Of a stretch of 64,000 nucleotides of DNA, positions 1 to 14,100 are shown in pieces. The stretch is from positions 35,142,559-35,206,558 of the forward strand of contig NC_088680.1 of NCBI RefSeq assembly GCF_950023065.1, given 5' to 3'. Position numbers and translations under genes: made by a program. Below the pieces are notes generated by a model. The model did no database searches, was not told the origin of the DNA, and saw only the letters and a program-made list of their open reading frames with translations. Positions within the stretch are counted from its first letter, which is position 1. The number at the start of each line of letters is the position of its first letter. The stretch comes from Planococcus citri (Eukaryota > Arthropoda > Insecta > Hemiptera > Pseudococcidae).

Positions 1-1033
1 ATGTGCCAGGTGTTTTTTTACTCTTTTTTTTATTTTCACTTCATTTAATACACAAAAGCTACTACTGTACCCTTTTGACGATGAGTTATCATCTGTTGAG
101 GATCAGATTCGTGACACGATTATCGTATTTAAAAAAAAAATGGAAAATCGGGCTTCAAAAATATTACCGGGCGTTGAGCAACACGTGAATGAATTGAGAT
201 GTTCAAGTTTACACGAATCGATCGCCGCCGCCGCCGTTTCTGGTGCTGAAGAGTCAATATACATGATGTCCCTACCATACATAAATACAAAGTGTATTAA
301 GTATAGGTACATGCATACATAGTATAAGAACCCACATCAGAAGTCTAGACAAACGGTCGTTTCGTATGCTTCTTTGGCTTCGGTGCAATAATAAAATGCG
401 CAACGTGAACTATGCATTTTCATTCATGCATAATTGAGCCTTTTATTTTCTGCTTTTACCTCTCTTTCTCTTTATCCATCGAGTGGTTAAAAACAACGAA
501 CGTTGCTAGCAACAGAAGGTCGATTTTTTTTCCTCGTTTGAGTAACTTGATACCAGGCGTATGAGCTGTAAAGTTCTAGAGAGCGGTAGGGTATCAAGCT
601 ATTTAGTATGCAGCTTTAGAAAGTAGCCCAAGTGTAAAGTTGTGAAAATAGGTCAAGTTAGTGTATTGAAATAGGATGTCACGATTTTTTATAATTGATA
701 AAGGGGTATTTTCATCGGAGTATGAAAAAAGGGTCAAAGGAGGGAAGAGGGTGTAGGTTTTGTTTTAGCGTGGTAATTAAATAATATCTATTCGTGTTTT
801 CTTTCTGCCAGAAAAATATTTGGGAGTTGTAATTAGGTGTTTTTTAATTTATACCTGCTTAAATTTGCTGGGACTTCAAATTTGAAATATTGAATTTGTT
901 CGAAAACTTCAAACCTTTCATTTTTTCAAAAAAGTCACATTTATGCAGCAATTCTTCATTAATTTATTTCTAGTTTGATTTTAAAATTGAGTTTAAAATT
1001 GAGTTTAAATAGAATTTTTTGTTTTTTTTTCAG
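1..1033. other. Non-coding DNA upstream of the first unc-13 coding exon
   Basis: No protein or RNA gene seen. It is probably part of an unc-13 leader intron, since it ends in a polypyrimidine tract and a CAG acceptor at 1031-1033. A short GCC-rich patch lies at 220-250. Confidence 0.5.
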
Positions 1034-4000
1034 GATGTCATTGTTACTGCAGGCAGTGTTGCAGTCACTTCCAATGAACTCGGACCTTTCCCCATAGATG
1101 GCATATCAACAAACCATGATTGAAGATACAGGACCACGAGCCACGCTAGCAATGTCATATCCTTTAGAAAAACTCGAATCGAATGTAGCCCAAACATGGA
1201 GCTCATTGGAAATCCTATCACAAGACTTTGCACAAATGTGGGACCAAATAGAAAAACTAGAATCGATCATGTCTCTTCAAAGACAAATCATATCAACAGT
1301 AGATGGATCATCATTTGAGATGCCTGAAAGTGAACATTACCATGTGGTGCATTTCAAAGGAGCTCACGAAGATCACTCGTTCCTCTACAACATTCCTATC
1401 ACAGAAGCTGATACCAACTCGTGGAGTGATTTCTTCAGCATGCCGAACGAATCAGAAAAACTTGACGAGACTGTAAGAACCGAAGAAAAAGAAAAAGAGT
1501 TCTCAGATCAGGATAGAAACAATCTAAATAAAGATATTCCCATCATCAAGTTCCAAACTTACTGCGATGATGGTACAGAATATGAGAAAAACATAGAGAA
1601 AATTTCAGTTGAAAATAAATTGGATTATTCCGGCAGTGAAAATGACTTGAATACGTTCGATGATCAGAGTTTCTCATTCAGAACTCACGATAGTGGCGAT
1701 TCATATAAATCAAAAATCTACCAGTCTAACGAAAGCGTTTACAAATCGAAGAGTGAACTTCAAGAAATCCAAAGTCAACGTTCGTTTCCAGATTCGTATA
1801 CAGATAGTAAAAGTGAAGACTATTATTTTAGTCCTACAGAAGGCATCGGCAAGTCTTCCGATTTACGTCTCAGATCTCAATCTTGGCTAGGTCTTGATAA
1901 TAAAAGAGAAGAATTCCCTAGCAAGTACTACTCTCCTCAACCTCAGCGCAAATTTCCTCCTAGTCAAAGCTACCAAAGAATGCCTGGAAAAGTTGGAGCA
2001 TCGTGTCCGGTGTTGGATTCATCTAATCCAGATTTGTACATGGCTAGTTACGAGTTTGAAAAACAGAAATTCTTATCAGAAAACAGATATAATCCTTTTC
2101 TGGGAGATGAACAGCTTGGTAATTACGCTCCAGAAAGTCTAATGGCTTCTAATTTCATTATCAAGCCGAATGAATTAGATGAACCAATTGGTGTTGAGGA
2201 TTTTGATAACATTATCGACGCCTTTATTCAATACCATACTGAACCAGCAACTCCTGAGAGTCCTCCTCCTCCTGCTCCTCAAGATTCACATTCTGATATT
2301 TATGGAGATTCTTATAGACAAAGTTATTATAATTTGAATGATCTGTATGAAAGCGATTATTATGAAATGCCTAATCAGTATATGGATCCAGAGTTCGAGT
2401 ATGTTGAGAATATTGGTTCTGCTAGGATAAAGAAAATACCATCGAGTAGAGCTTCACAGCTAGAAGACTTGGAGTATAATACGGATTCAGAAACTGAAGA
2501 TTTGATCTCAAAAGTAGATTACTTGTACGAAAGGGAAAAATTTCTGAGCCCTCGACGTACTGAATTTGGATACTCGAGTACTTCGGACATGTACTCTGGC
2601 TACTTTGGTCAAAATAGAAACCAAATTGAATCCAGTCATTTAGAAGATGTTAATAGAATCCTAGAAGAGATCAATACCCAGCAGAACTACCTGTCGAATA
2701 TTCGAGCCAGTGAAGCATACTCTTCCAAATCTTGGATACCAAATGAATCCAAGCATTACAATTCACAAGTTATCTCAACAGCCAGTATACGATCATCTCT
2801 ACTCCATTCTCCTTCTCGCTTTTCTAATAACCAATTAGCTGAAGATGCTGAATTTGAGAAAATATACAAAGAGCATCAAGAAGAATACCTTTACACAGTT
2901 CAAAATCGTATCTATGATAGACGAACTGAACCATTCAATGAATCAGTACCAGCTACCACATCTGAACTTCCCAAAACCATTCAAGCAGCCAGATGTGAAA
3001 CCCTAGAACCTCAAAAGACACCTTCAATCTACTCCATGGCTGGCAATCGTGACCAGTATACTTCCATTTATACAGCAGGAGTGCCCAAATATGACCAACC
3101 TCGAAACAGGACCCCTGATTTAATCATATCTGATTCTAAACCCAGTATGCCAAGAATAGAACCAAAACCTGAGCCAAAACGTGATGAAAGATTTGATCCC
3201 ATGGTTCGCCAAAGAAGTGAATCTTCAGCTTCAGTTCGAGGTGCAGTGCAACGTGATCCTCAACCTGCCCAGTCGAGGTACTGGGGCAGTAATGCAGATG
3301 TTCAGTATCCTGGACAGAAATATTATGAAAGCCCTCAACGTAAATTCACAGATAAGAGGAAACTGCAACAGCAACCCCAGGATAAGAAAAGTCGCAGAGG
3401 CACATTGAAATCAGCTTTTAGCACTGTTGGTCATTCGGTTTCACATTGGATCCCTAATTTCCATTTGGCTCAAAGACGTCACTCATTTCCAACAGCAGAT
3501 GCTTTAAAAGACTTGGAAGAGAAGCCAGGTGGTACACCGAAGAAGAAAAAGAACTCAATTATATCGATGATGACTGGTATATTTCACAAAGCTCACCATA
3601 AATCTAGTCTACACTCGTCAACTTCTGATTCAGAATGTGATCATAGAGATATGTGGATGAGTGGTCGAGGTACACCTCAATCCCAAGCTTACTCCGAAGA
3701 CTGGGGTAGATACAATAAACCCAGAGGTCCCCCCAAAGACCAATGGAGCAGCTCTTATGAAAATGATAACGAAGACGTCTTTGTTGACAATAACCAATAC
3801 CTGAACAGGTACCCGGATCTGACAGCTACTACCAGTATGAAACCCAAACCTCATCCTAGTCATCCTAAACCATCTGAAGAACCACCTGCAACACCAGCAG
3901 CTGAAAAAAGACGCACCAATTACGAATCAACCACCGAACAGCAGAGCAGCAGTAAAGAAACAGAAGATGAGACTGAGCCAATTAAAGAATACGATTACGA

Positions 4001-5198
4001 AGGCGCTGTCACTGCCACAGCCTCAGAATCCTCTCTGTTGGACATGAAACTTGAGCAAACACCAGGAACTACATACGAATTCCCTAAAAATCCTGTCATA
4101 TCAATAGACAGTGTTGATGAGAATGTTGAAATCAGTGAGATCGAAGAAGACATCACTGAAATGCGAGATGACATCAGGTCATCTCCATCACGCAATAAAC
4201 ATCTTCCTAAGCAATTTAGCTTAGATGTATCTCAAGCTTCTCAAGATGACTACAAGGATGACAGCAAAAGCAACCATTCATGGTGCAGCACCATGTCCAA
4301 AACATCATCTAGACGTCAAAGCACAGAAGAAAGCATAGATACAGAAGATGAATGGTATATGTATGAATTTCGTCGCATCGAAAACCTAGAAAGACAACAC
4401 ATCACTAATAGCAACACTGAAAAAGACTCAACTCCTCCAGTATTTGAGGTAGATATACGCGAACCTGAAATGGAAACTGTCAGTGAAGAAGAAGAATCTA
4501 AATTAGAATCGACCATCGCCGAAACTGAACCTGAACCAAAAAAAGATGAAAGGCATATTCTTACCGTTAAAGAACCAGTTGATAATATAAGCTCTGGTGA
4601 AACTAGTGGCCCTGATAGTCCTCAAGGGGACGATACTTTCATCAATGAAGTAGAAGAAGACAAACAAGAGGAAGAGACAGAGGAGGAACAAGAATCTCAA
4701 CGAATACAAATACCAGAACGAGATTCTGCAGAAGAAGAGGAAGGAGAAAAAGACAGACGTCACGAATACGAATACGACGATCAACAAGAAGAAGAAGAAC
4801 AACAACAACAACTGCAAAAAGAAGAAGAGGAGCAGTATGAAGAGTATGAAGAGAGATACCACGATGATGACCAAATCGACCAGTTGGAAAAACCAGAAGA
4901 AGAAGAAGAAGGTGAACCTTCGGATGAACATAAAGATCACGATGACGATCAAATGGTCGATGATGAACAACTAGAGGCTCGTTCGAAATCGCTGGATAAC
5001 GAAGATGGCGAGAAAGTCATCCCAGGTACTCCTTCGTTGCCTCGTTTCAAATACGAAAAAGGCCAAGAATCGCCTCACGCCAGCAAAGAAGAAATATCCA
5101 AAGATGGCCTGGGAAGTAAGTGGAAGCTGCTGAAAGCTTTGAAGGAACGTAAAGCCGAAGAGAAAAGTATCAAAGAAACAGAACCACCTCCTCCTGTC
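1034..5198 (+). other. unc-13: unc-13 giant first coding exon (isoform-specific N-terminal region)
   Basis: One exon with acceptor TTTTTCAG ending at 1033, 64 bases of leader, ATG at 1098 and donor GTAAGT at 5199, ending in phase 0. It supplies residues 1-1367. Residues about 17-62 have the Leu/Ile spacing of a short coiled coil. Most of the rest is Ser/Tyr/Glu/Gln-rich and looks disordered. Residues about 767-835 form a basic island (nt 3397-3605) with an amphipathic stretch, KKKK and many His. Residues about 1185-1288 are very rich in Glu/Gln/Asp. Just before the donor is a compact motif, GSKWKLLKALKERKAEEK, which I think recurs in insect Unc-13 and supports assignment to this gene. The open frame runs on to 5306 only because the intron start is open. 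Long N-termini of Unc-13 are known to place the protein at the active zone; that role is inferred here. Confidence 0.85.
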
Positions 5199-8100
5199 GT
5201 AAGTTCGCCATATAATGTAGTACATTTTCGTTATCACGTCCACGTTCATCGCGTCACCTCCCCCTGCGTATGTCCTTTAAGAAAGAAGGTCTTGCGAGTT
5301 AAATAAAATTACTTACTTATATACAGGCTTAGCTGGTTTTTCGTCCCGATGGCGGAGAAAACTTTGTTATAGTGTATCTTCCATATTACCGCAGACGAAA
5401 AACTTGTATCAACTTTACACACAATATTATACCTACTTGTATAGTCAACGATGCCTTGGCGTTTTCACACTGAGTTTTCTATGCGTTAAAAATCGATCGC
5501 CGCAGCCGCAGCAGCCGCGTTGTCAGCCAGAGAGAATCGTCCTCCGGTGAACTTTTCTCACATTTCGAGGGTTTTTTGCACCGAAATCAGCTTCGTCGTT
5601 CAAATATATACTTATTCTTATATTCCTTTATTAACGCCTTCTCTCATTTTCTCCGGTCGTCTGCTCGTCCTCCGCCAGCCCTATACGTACAAGTACGAGC
5701 AATATGTACATTGTATAGTGACGACGATGTGGGTGGTAGAGGTAGTGATAGTATAGTACCAGGAAATGATGGCTTTTTAAAACGTTTCTCTCGCCTTCGA
5801 AAATATATGAATAATGTATACGAAGCTCGTTATCGTTAGCTTCTTAATGCCAGTTCCGTTCTCTCTGGTCGTTTTTCCAATGAAACACAGAGAACAAGTA
5901 AAAGGAAAACCTAGCTAGATTTCGATGACTTCCAACCATCCCCCACACCATTTCTACTATAGTTCCTTTATCGCGCCAACGATTCCGATTCCGAAGAAGA
6001 AAAAAAACCTCGTAGTTTACCCTTTACTCGTATTATCGTAGTATTTGTACTATACGTAGAATTGTGTGTGCTTTGCAGCGATACGATGTTTTTTAACTCT
6101 ATGTGGTTTTTTCTCATTTCAGAGCAGAGGAGTCCTCGGCGATAATTCAAGAAGGGGGAATGGGTAAGTAATTCGACGTGGACATTCTCGAACCACTTTA
6201 TACTTGACCTATAAACAAAACGTTATTCGATTTTTTCCCCTTTTCTCTCTTTTTTTTCTCAAACTCGTATATAACAAAAAGGGTCGTCGTTGGAATTGTG
6301 TTTTGGCCTGGGTTATTTGTATGTATGTGTATGTTTGTGTGCTCTTGCTCTCTCTCAAGCTGTCTCTCTCTCTCTGTCTGTCTTTCTACTGATGCCTACC
6401 TATACATACACAGTATGTTTTTCTCTATTCGTGTATTTATTTTTCTCTTACGACATGTGCCTGGTTGCTGATGCTTCTACGTGCGCCTGAATTTTTTTTC
6501 TCTATACCTACGTCACTACTTCACGGTTATACTAATTTCCAACACATATTACAGGAAAATCGGACTCATAGCATCGACCAGGAAGCTGGTGCGTAAAATG
6601 CACCGTAAACAGATGCCAAAACGGTAACCACCATTGTTAGATTCTACCTACATATTATTTTCGGCGAACTGAACCGAACGTAACCAAACAAACTCGCCCT
6701 TTTAACTCGCACGAGTACCTGTATTATTTATTGATAAGTCATTGTCGAAAGGAGTATAGGTAGAGGTACTTGGTTAATTAATGAAAGGAAAAAAAAAGAA
6801 GAATCCTAAAGGACTTACGTGAAATGTGGATATTAAAAAAAAAAAAATCACGAAAATTAATTATATCGCTATAAGAATTCTACATTATCGTGACCTTTAT
6901 TGATTTTTTAATACTATTTTTACGTTTTAGAGGTCTCTCACCCGAATTAAACGTGACGTTCGCAAACGTGTATTAAATAAGGTATACGTATTAGGTACTA
7001 TGTAGTATTCGAGGTAGATATAGGGAAGGTAAAATAAGGTACTCACTCGTTTCGATGGATGAATTTTTAATCGAAGAAATGGTCTAGTTTCGAGGTCGTA
7101 AAGGTTCCTCTTTTCTTTTTCGTGTGTATTTTTTCCGCCAGATATTTGGGTCGAGCTGAGCGAGAATACGGGGCGGGGTTAATTCGACAGTTTTGCTACT
7201 AGGATAAATGTAGGTATTTATTTGGCATTTTATTTCTGTTTTGTTGTGTTGATATTGTAAGAATCGAATGTCACTTTTTTTTTGGTGTTGTTTGCGGTAA
7301 CTTTTTCGTGTAGGAGAGGTGGGATTTTCGGGAGGAGTTAGTGAGAGGGTTTGGTAAGAATTTTGTTAGGTACTTTTTGAAGCAAAAATCACAATATTTT
7401 ATAAATTTCGTTTCATTGTTTTTTTTTTTGGAATTCAGTTTTTTGAATTCGATCAAAAGTCAAACTTGACTGATTTTTTTCTAATTTTTTCATTCTTTAT
7501 TTTTTGAGATGTAATTCTGAAAAAATGAATATGAGTTTTAAAAAAATTAAAAATTTGTTTCGTTGTCATTTTCAAAAAAGAAAAATAGCTATTCAAATTG
7601 AAAAAATTGGAAATTGAGTAGGAGGGGTGAATATGGATAGTGATTGATTTTTGAAATTTATTTGACATTTTATTTTAGTTGAGTACATACTTTCCTTACA
7701 TTTTTCTTTCATTAAGTATAAACATTTTATGAAATTTCAGAAAAATATAAAAAATTTCCAAATTTTGTGTCATAAAAATCTGAAAAAATTCTCAAAAAAT
7801 GAATTCTCATCATAAAACTAGTAAAATCGGATTTTGGGAAAAGGTGGAGGGTGGAAAATTTGATTCTTCTTGGAAAATGTTCAACACAAATGACTTTTTT
7901 AGCTACCTAGTACCTACCTTACCTTCACATGAAATCGAAAACTCCCACTTTTCTAGTTGGAAAATCACCTACAGCTATTCTCCCTTCAAATGACTGAATA
8001 GGCAACATGTTCACCGAAATTGTTCATTAAAGTGGTCTTAATTTTAAAGTTTCGCCATTTTCCCAACTTATTTGGGGTCACACAATATGATATTCATGAG

Positions 8101-11100
8101 TTCAATTCTCCCCCCCCCCCTCCACCTGATTCAAGAAGAAAAATTTCTGTTAATTTTCAACTCATACTTTTTGTCTGCTTTTCAACTTTTTAAAATCGTG
8201 AACTTTTCACCGTGATGAACCCTCCACCCCACCCCTTCACCTCTTCAAATTGGTCGATGCTGACAAAATAATTTCCATAAAAATATTTAATTTCAAATAC
8301 CTGTATCTAATCGTTCTTCAATTTTTTCTGATTTTCTGGAAAAACTTTAAATAATTTCAACAAAAAATCCAATTTTGAATAATTTTTCCATATTTTAAAA
8401 GCTTGTAAATATTTCGAATAAAAATCGGTCATATTTTCAAAATGTTGAAGACTATTTTTATGATACCCTATCTCCGAAGTGCTTTCTCATTCTCGACAAT
8501 TTTACGACCTCGTAACAGTGAGAACATTTTAAAAGCCAGCTTGACTTCTAAACGAACTACGAACATTTTACATACATTTTTTACTCACTCGATGGGTAAA
8601 AGTAAAAATTTAAATGCATATTAAATATTTTCATAGAATGAAGCATCATCAAACCTTTTCTCGGAAGTTATTAGAAAAATAAATCAAATTTCATTCAGAA
8701 TTGGAATACCTTTCAGATAGGTAGGTACCAATTCTTTATCCATCAAAATTTCATCTTCAATAAAATTACTCCCCCTTCCTCGCCCTTTTTTCCCAATTCC
8801 AATAAATAATACCGAAGAAATCGAGTCGAATTTCTTATACGATTCGATTTCGCACATATTTCGAGAGCTTTTCTCGATTCAATTTATTCTTCGAGTTGAA
8901 AAACGCCGAAACAATGAGGTGCTAAAATATTTGGAAAACGAGCAAAGAGAATATTAAAAAAAAGTCAAGTCATAAATACATAGCGAATAAGGTCACGCGC
9001 GTACATATTTGATAAATACCCTTCGCGAAACAACGCCAACGAATATGACAAGAAATATAACCGCAAACTTGGCTGACAGGTCATTTGAAAGAGCTTAAAA
9101 TCTGGCACTTTTATCCCTTTGCAAAGTATCTTTTAACTAGCCAACACTCTTTGATAACGTAGGTAGATAACTATAACGCAAATGGACGAGAATTTGATTA
9201 AATTTCGGATGAGTTTTTTTTTCAACCCTTATTTGCAAATGTGCGGCTCATATGCCTGTATGTTAGGTATACCTATTTAATATTTACTTCCTACATTCAA
9301 CGCGACATTTTATCCTCTTATGTAGTACTCGTATATAAATGAATGGAAATTACCTACCACGAAGTTTTCTCAACTCGATTGAAAACTAAATTTTGCTCAA
9401 TGTGCAAACTATGCATTTCTCATTCTTGCGTTAAGAATTTGGCGAATTAACCAGCAATAATAGCGTTATAGTTTTGCAAAATACTATACGAGTGAACTTG
9501 ACGTGTACCAACTACCAAATTCAGCGCTAATGTATGGCAACAAATCACCCGGTTATTTCGATGATTTATTATAAATTGTTTCTTATCGCTACATTTGATC
9601 GTTGTTTATAACGTCTATCTTTCATTTTTTGGCGATGATTTATCCGCAAAGTGGCAAAACGATTAGCATGCTCGATGCTGGTTTGGTATTTAGTGGGTAA
9701 CCTTGCAGAAATGAATTTTTTCGCCATTTCGAGTTACATACTTGTATTTTGATATCATTTATTCGCAATGGATTGCACGTTTATGTATTTTGCGAATGAA
9801 CAAGGTGTTCCAAAAATTATAGATATCATTCAGTCTGTGAATTTTTTTGAGGTTCAGAGTTGAAAAGCTTGGAGTAAATTTGTTTTAACATTTTCTATCG
9901 TAGTTATAAAACTTTCAAAAGTGTATAAAACTGGTTCCACCCCCGTACTGCGGTAGTCAAATTTTGGTCCAAAATTTTTTTGTGGTGACACATTGATTTT
10001 CATGACAGACTCACGAGCCGAATGCCAAATTTGAACCAAACTCGTCAATTTTTTTCATCGTTTGCAATTTCCATTAAAAAATTCATATTACGCCATTTTG
10101 GTAACCCCTGACTATCCTTTCAGATGACCTGCTGTGCTAAAATTCATGTTTCGATAAGTGTTAATTCAAAATAGACCAAACATTGAAATCTCTGCAAAAT
10201 TGAAAATTCTGTTTTTTCCTTCAAAAAATGTGCTTAATGCAAGTAAAAAAATTTAAAATCTCATGTAATTTTTTTTCTACTCACATTTTTCCTGATGAAG
10301 TGAAAAATTATTAAAACTAACAAAAATTACCTGCTAGAAAAAAATGAAAATTTTCAATTTCACAAAAGTTGCAGTGTATAGGTAGCTTGTTTTAAGCATA
10401 ATATTTTTCTAAACATGAATTTTAACCCGTAGATGTTCAGAAAGGGTGGACAGTGGGTCCCAAAATGTCGTGATACAGCATTTTCTATGAAAATTATAAA
10501 GTATTTGTGGTGTCAGAAGGGTCTATATTTTTAGTTTTTTTGGTCGTAACTTCTGAAATTACGCAGATATTAAAAAAAATGACTGAATAAAAGTTGCAGG
10601 GCATTTTTACAATATATTTTTTGTTATTACAATTTTCATCGTAAGGGCTCATAAAGGAGAGTTATGTTGCTTGAAAAAAAAAATTGAAAACTTCCCACTA
10701 CGATCACCAGTACTGAAAAATTCACAGTTTGTATGTAGAATGAAAAAAAGCTCAGGAGGCTGGTATCGAAAAAGTAAGTTGAAATTCGAAATCAGCGTGT
10801 CTAAAAATCCAACAAACGATAAGTCACTCGAATTTTTCAATTTTTTTGAAATTTGGATGGTTTACTCAGAGTGAAAAAGAAATTCGTAGTTATCAAAAAA
10901 ATTGAGTTAATTTTCGAAGTCTGCATCTCTAAAAAGAACTCTCAGTTTTCAAGTGAATCATCCGTGAACAAATTGATTCGGTTTTGGCAAATCTTTTACG
11001 AACGAATTGATTCATTTTTTGTGAATTTTTTGTAGGAATTTATCTGTTTTCAAGTGAAGCGAATCGAATCATTCACGAACGATTGATGATTGAACAAATT

Positions 11101-14100
11101 AATTGATTTCTTGGTTAATCATTCACGAACGAATTGATTAATTTTTGGCGAATCATTGGCTAAAGAATTTATTCATGTAAATGACTCGCGAACGAACGAA
11201 TTAATTCATTATAATTAATTTTTAGTGAATCGTTCGCGAACGAATTGGTCTATTTTTGTTGAATCATTCGCGAACGAATTGATTAATCTTTGGTGTATCA
11301 TTCGCGAACAATTTGATCTATTTTTAGTGAATCATTCGCGAACGATTTAATCTATTTTTGGTGAATCATTCGCGAACGAATTGAATGATTTTTGGTGAAC
11401 CGTTCGCGAACGAATTGATCTATTTCTGTTGAATCATTCGCGAACGAATTGATTCATTTAATCAATTTTGAGTGAATCATTCGCGAAAGAATTGATTAAT
11501 GTTTGGTGTATCATTCGCGAACGAGTCGATTTTTCCAATTCTGACAAATGACGAAAAATCAATTTTACTCAGAGGTATTGTACAAAACGAAAATACTTCA
11601 TTCCAAGAAAGGATAGGGGTGGGAATTTTGACTGTAGAACCGAAAGTGTAATGCAATGTATCGTTTGTTAGGTTTCTAGGGGTGCTGAGTCCGAATATCA
11701 ACTTGGTTTTTCGATCTGACTTTCCCAACCCTTGCCAAAGGCTCCTTAATTTGGTTCTGAAGATGAAAAAAATAATGATACCGTGTGACATATCTTTTAT
11801 AAGAGTTTTTTTGGAGCGTTAAAATCGATTATCTGCATAGTTTTTTGATTAAAACCTCCCTAACCCCTCTACAGGCGTCTCAATTTAGTCTGAAGATAGA
11901 AAGATAGAGCAATTCTGTGTCATCACGTATTGTTTGTTGGGTTCTTGGGAGTTCATATATTTTTCTCATCTGACCCTCCCAACCCTCGCCACAGGCATCC
12001 TAGAACATCTCGATGATATACTTATAACCTAATACGTATCATTTTCATTATTGTGCATCTAAAGAAAGACATCGAAAGTATCGTTGAACAGCTAAAAATG
12101 TGTATTTTTCTCGAAATACTTCGAAAAAAAAATTCCAAATTTTCCATGATTGACTCATCGTGGTATTTGAACATTCCTACAAGTTTGAAAAAAATTTTGG
12201 TTGAAAACTACCCAAAATAAAAATTGTCATTTTGCCCCTTTTGGAGGAATCAGGGATGAGATAGAAAGTTGAAAATTTCATCAGTAAGTTTTTGAATGAT
12301 TTTTTTTATTTTTAATGACGAACTAAGTAGGTTATGATATGAAATGGGCGTTGGGAAATGACTTTTTTATCATCCATTTCAAAAATTGAAGCTACCCCCC
12401 CCCCTTCAACTCAACACATGGCTGCCATTTCATTATTGAAGTTGCCAGTTCTTGAATTTCGAATTATCAGTATCATATTTTAAAAGCAGATAATTCTGAA
12501 AATAGATAGTTAGATGACTTCCCCCATTAATTTATTTTTCTCCTCTCAAGGTAAACGAATCCAATGGCAATTTCTATACAATTTCCAATTCCTACCTTAA
12601 TATTTTCTTCAAAATACCCACGTATAAGATTTGAAATCGCTTCATCTTCCCTTTCTTTATAAACCATTCGTCGTAATGTTCTTTTCACGAAGAGAAAACG
12701 AATTCGAAATAAAAACACAGGAAACAAAAACGCCCTTAGGAGGTAGCAAAATACACGTACAGAGTACAAGAACAGCAGCGAAGAGTAGGTAGTACTCCTA
12801 TCTATCCAACATACACATGGTATATGTACATAACCTCGAAATCGATGAAAATTTTTCAATTTAAAAATCCAGCTCGTAAACAACGTTAACATTCCAGAAA
12901 CTCCTTCCTTCGTTAAGCAGATTATGCAACTCGTTTGTATACTATGTACTCACGTAGGTACAGTACATTTCATTTTAAATCCCGAAACGCAATCATCCAA
13001 CGAGAGGCTGAAAATGTTAGCGAGTTTGCTGAAAAATATAGTTTTGAAAAAAAAATTCAACTCGATGGGATAAATTTTAACGTTAAAATTTACCAGTCAT
13101 TTACGACGAGGGTCGTTTTTTTTTACGAGAAGCATTTGTTATTTAGGTAGGAAAAAAAAATACGCAACGTGTATGTTTTTGCGATAATGAACTATAACCT
13201 TACGCCATCATTCTGTACACGGTGGCGAAAAAAAAAGAAGAAAAACGTACCATCGTAAAAAAGCTTTATTACGAGTAAATGGTTCGTTTAAAAGTTTTAA
13301 AAGGCCTTTCGCCAAATGAAAACAATTATGTACGCGAAGCGAACTCGCGGCCATATTGTACTTGTAATTTTCACTATTAGTACCTACATACAAAAAAGTT
13401 CATCGCATCGGGTTCGTTAGAGCCTAATAGAAAATTTTTTCGCCAATTAAATTACTAATTAAAACATAACTCGAACAGAGAGAAAAAGGGCTTACGTAGG
13501 TCTATTTTTATATAACTAAGATACTTAGAGAGTCTGCAATTTTGGACTTTTGTTGTAATAATGGTTCAAGTACAAAGTATCTTTACGTGTACAATGTACA
13601 ACGTACACAGGTTATACCGAATAAAATCGTACGAGTAGTTTGATCAATATTTTAATATATTTTCTTTCGACTGGCTTTTTTTTTCTAGACATCCCGGAGA
13701 CAATCCGTTTTATAGCAATATTGACAGCATGCCTGATATTCGACCCAGGAGGAAATCCATTCCGCTTGTTTCCGAATTGGTGAGTATTACGTTTCGATTT
13801 ACTCCTTTTACCGCTTTTATTTATGTTTCTTATTTTCGTGCCATGGTTTTTTTTTTGTTATATAAAAATGCCCGTTGTTTATGTGTCTTTTCTTTCTACC
13901 TTTTTTTTTTTCACTTCGGTTGCGCCCTGGTTATTCCAATGCAATTTTTCCAAATGTATATACGATTCGTATATTACGAGACGACGATGAAAGAAAATTG
14001 CTCGGGATTTTTCTTTTTTACTATCCGAGGTGTTTTATGTCGATATGATGAAAGTTGCACAATGGGCTATGGATTTTTCTCTCAGTTCGGATGGTGATGG

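Larger units (their letters stand above)
6164..13688 (+). other. unc-13 intron 2, 7.5 kb
   Basis: This intron joins the 41-base exon at 6123-6163 to the exon at 13689. Contents: a CT microsatellite at 6341-6388, a poly-C run near 8110, a weak inverted pair of AAAATTCATGTTT near 10138/10415, the CGCGAACGAATTGAT minisatellite (10951-11530), and otherwise AT-rich sequence with no gene recognised. Confidence 0.7.

Noticed and set aside
4503..4970. 155-codon minus-strand open frame inside the first unc-13 exon
   Set aside because: Phe/Leu-rich product is the mirror of the Glu/Gln codon repeats on the plus strand; no family or signal.
6555..6588. Possible 34-base exon between ACAG and GTGCGT after the small unc-13 exon
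   Set aside because: Joining it would shift the frame into the exon at 13689, whereas direct joining of 6163 to 13689 gives the conserved GNGHPGDNPFYSNIDSMPD.
10119..10445. Possible inverted-repeat element around AAAATTCATGTTT
   Set aside because: Only about 13 bases match well and no target duplication was found.
12527..12892. 121-codon minus-strand open frame in unc-13 intron 2
   Set aside because: No recognisable domain, composition like the surrounding DNA, and no splice or promoter context.
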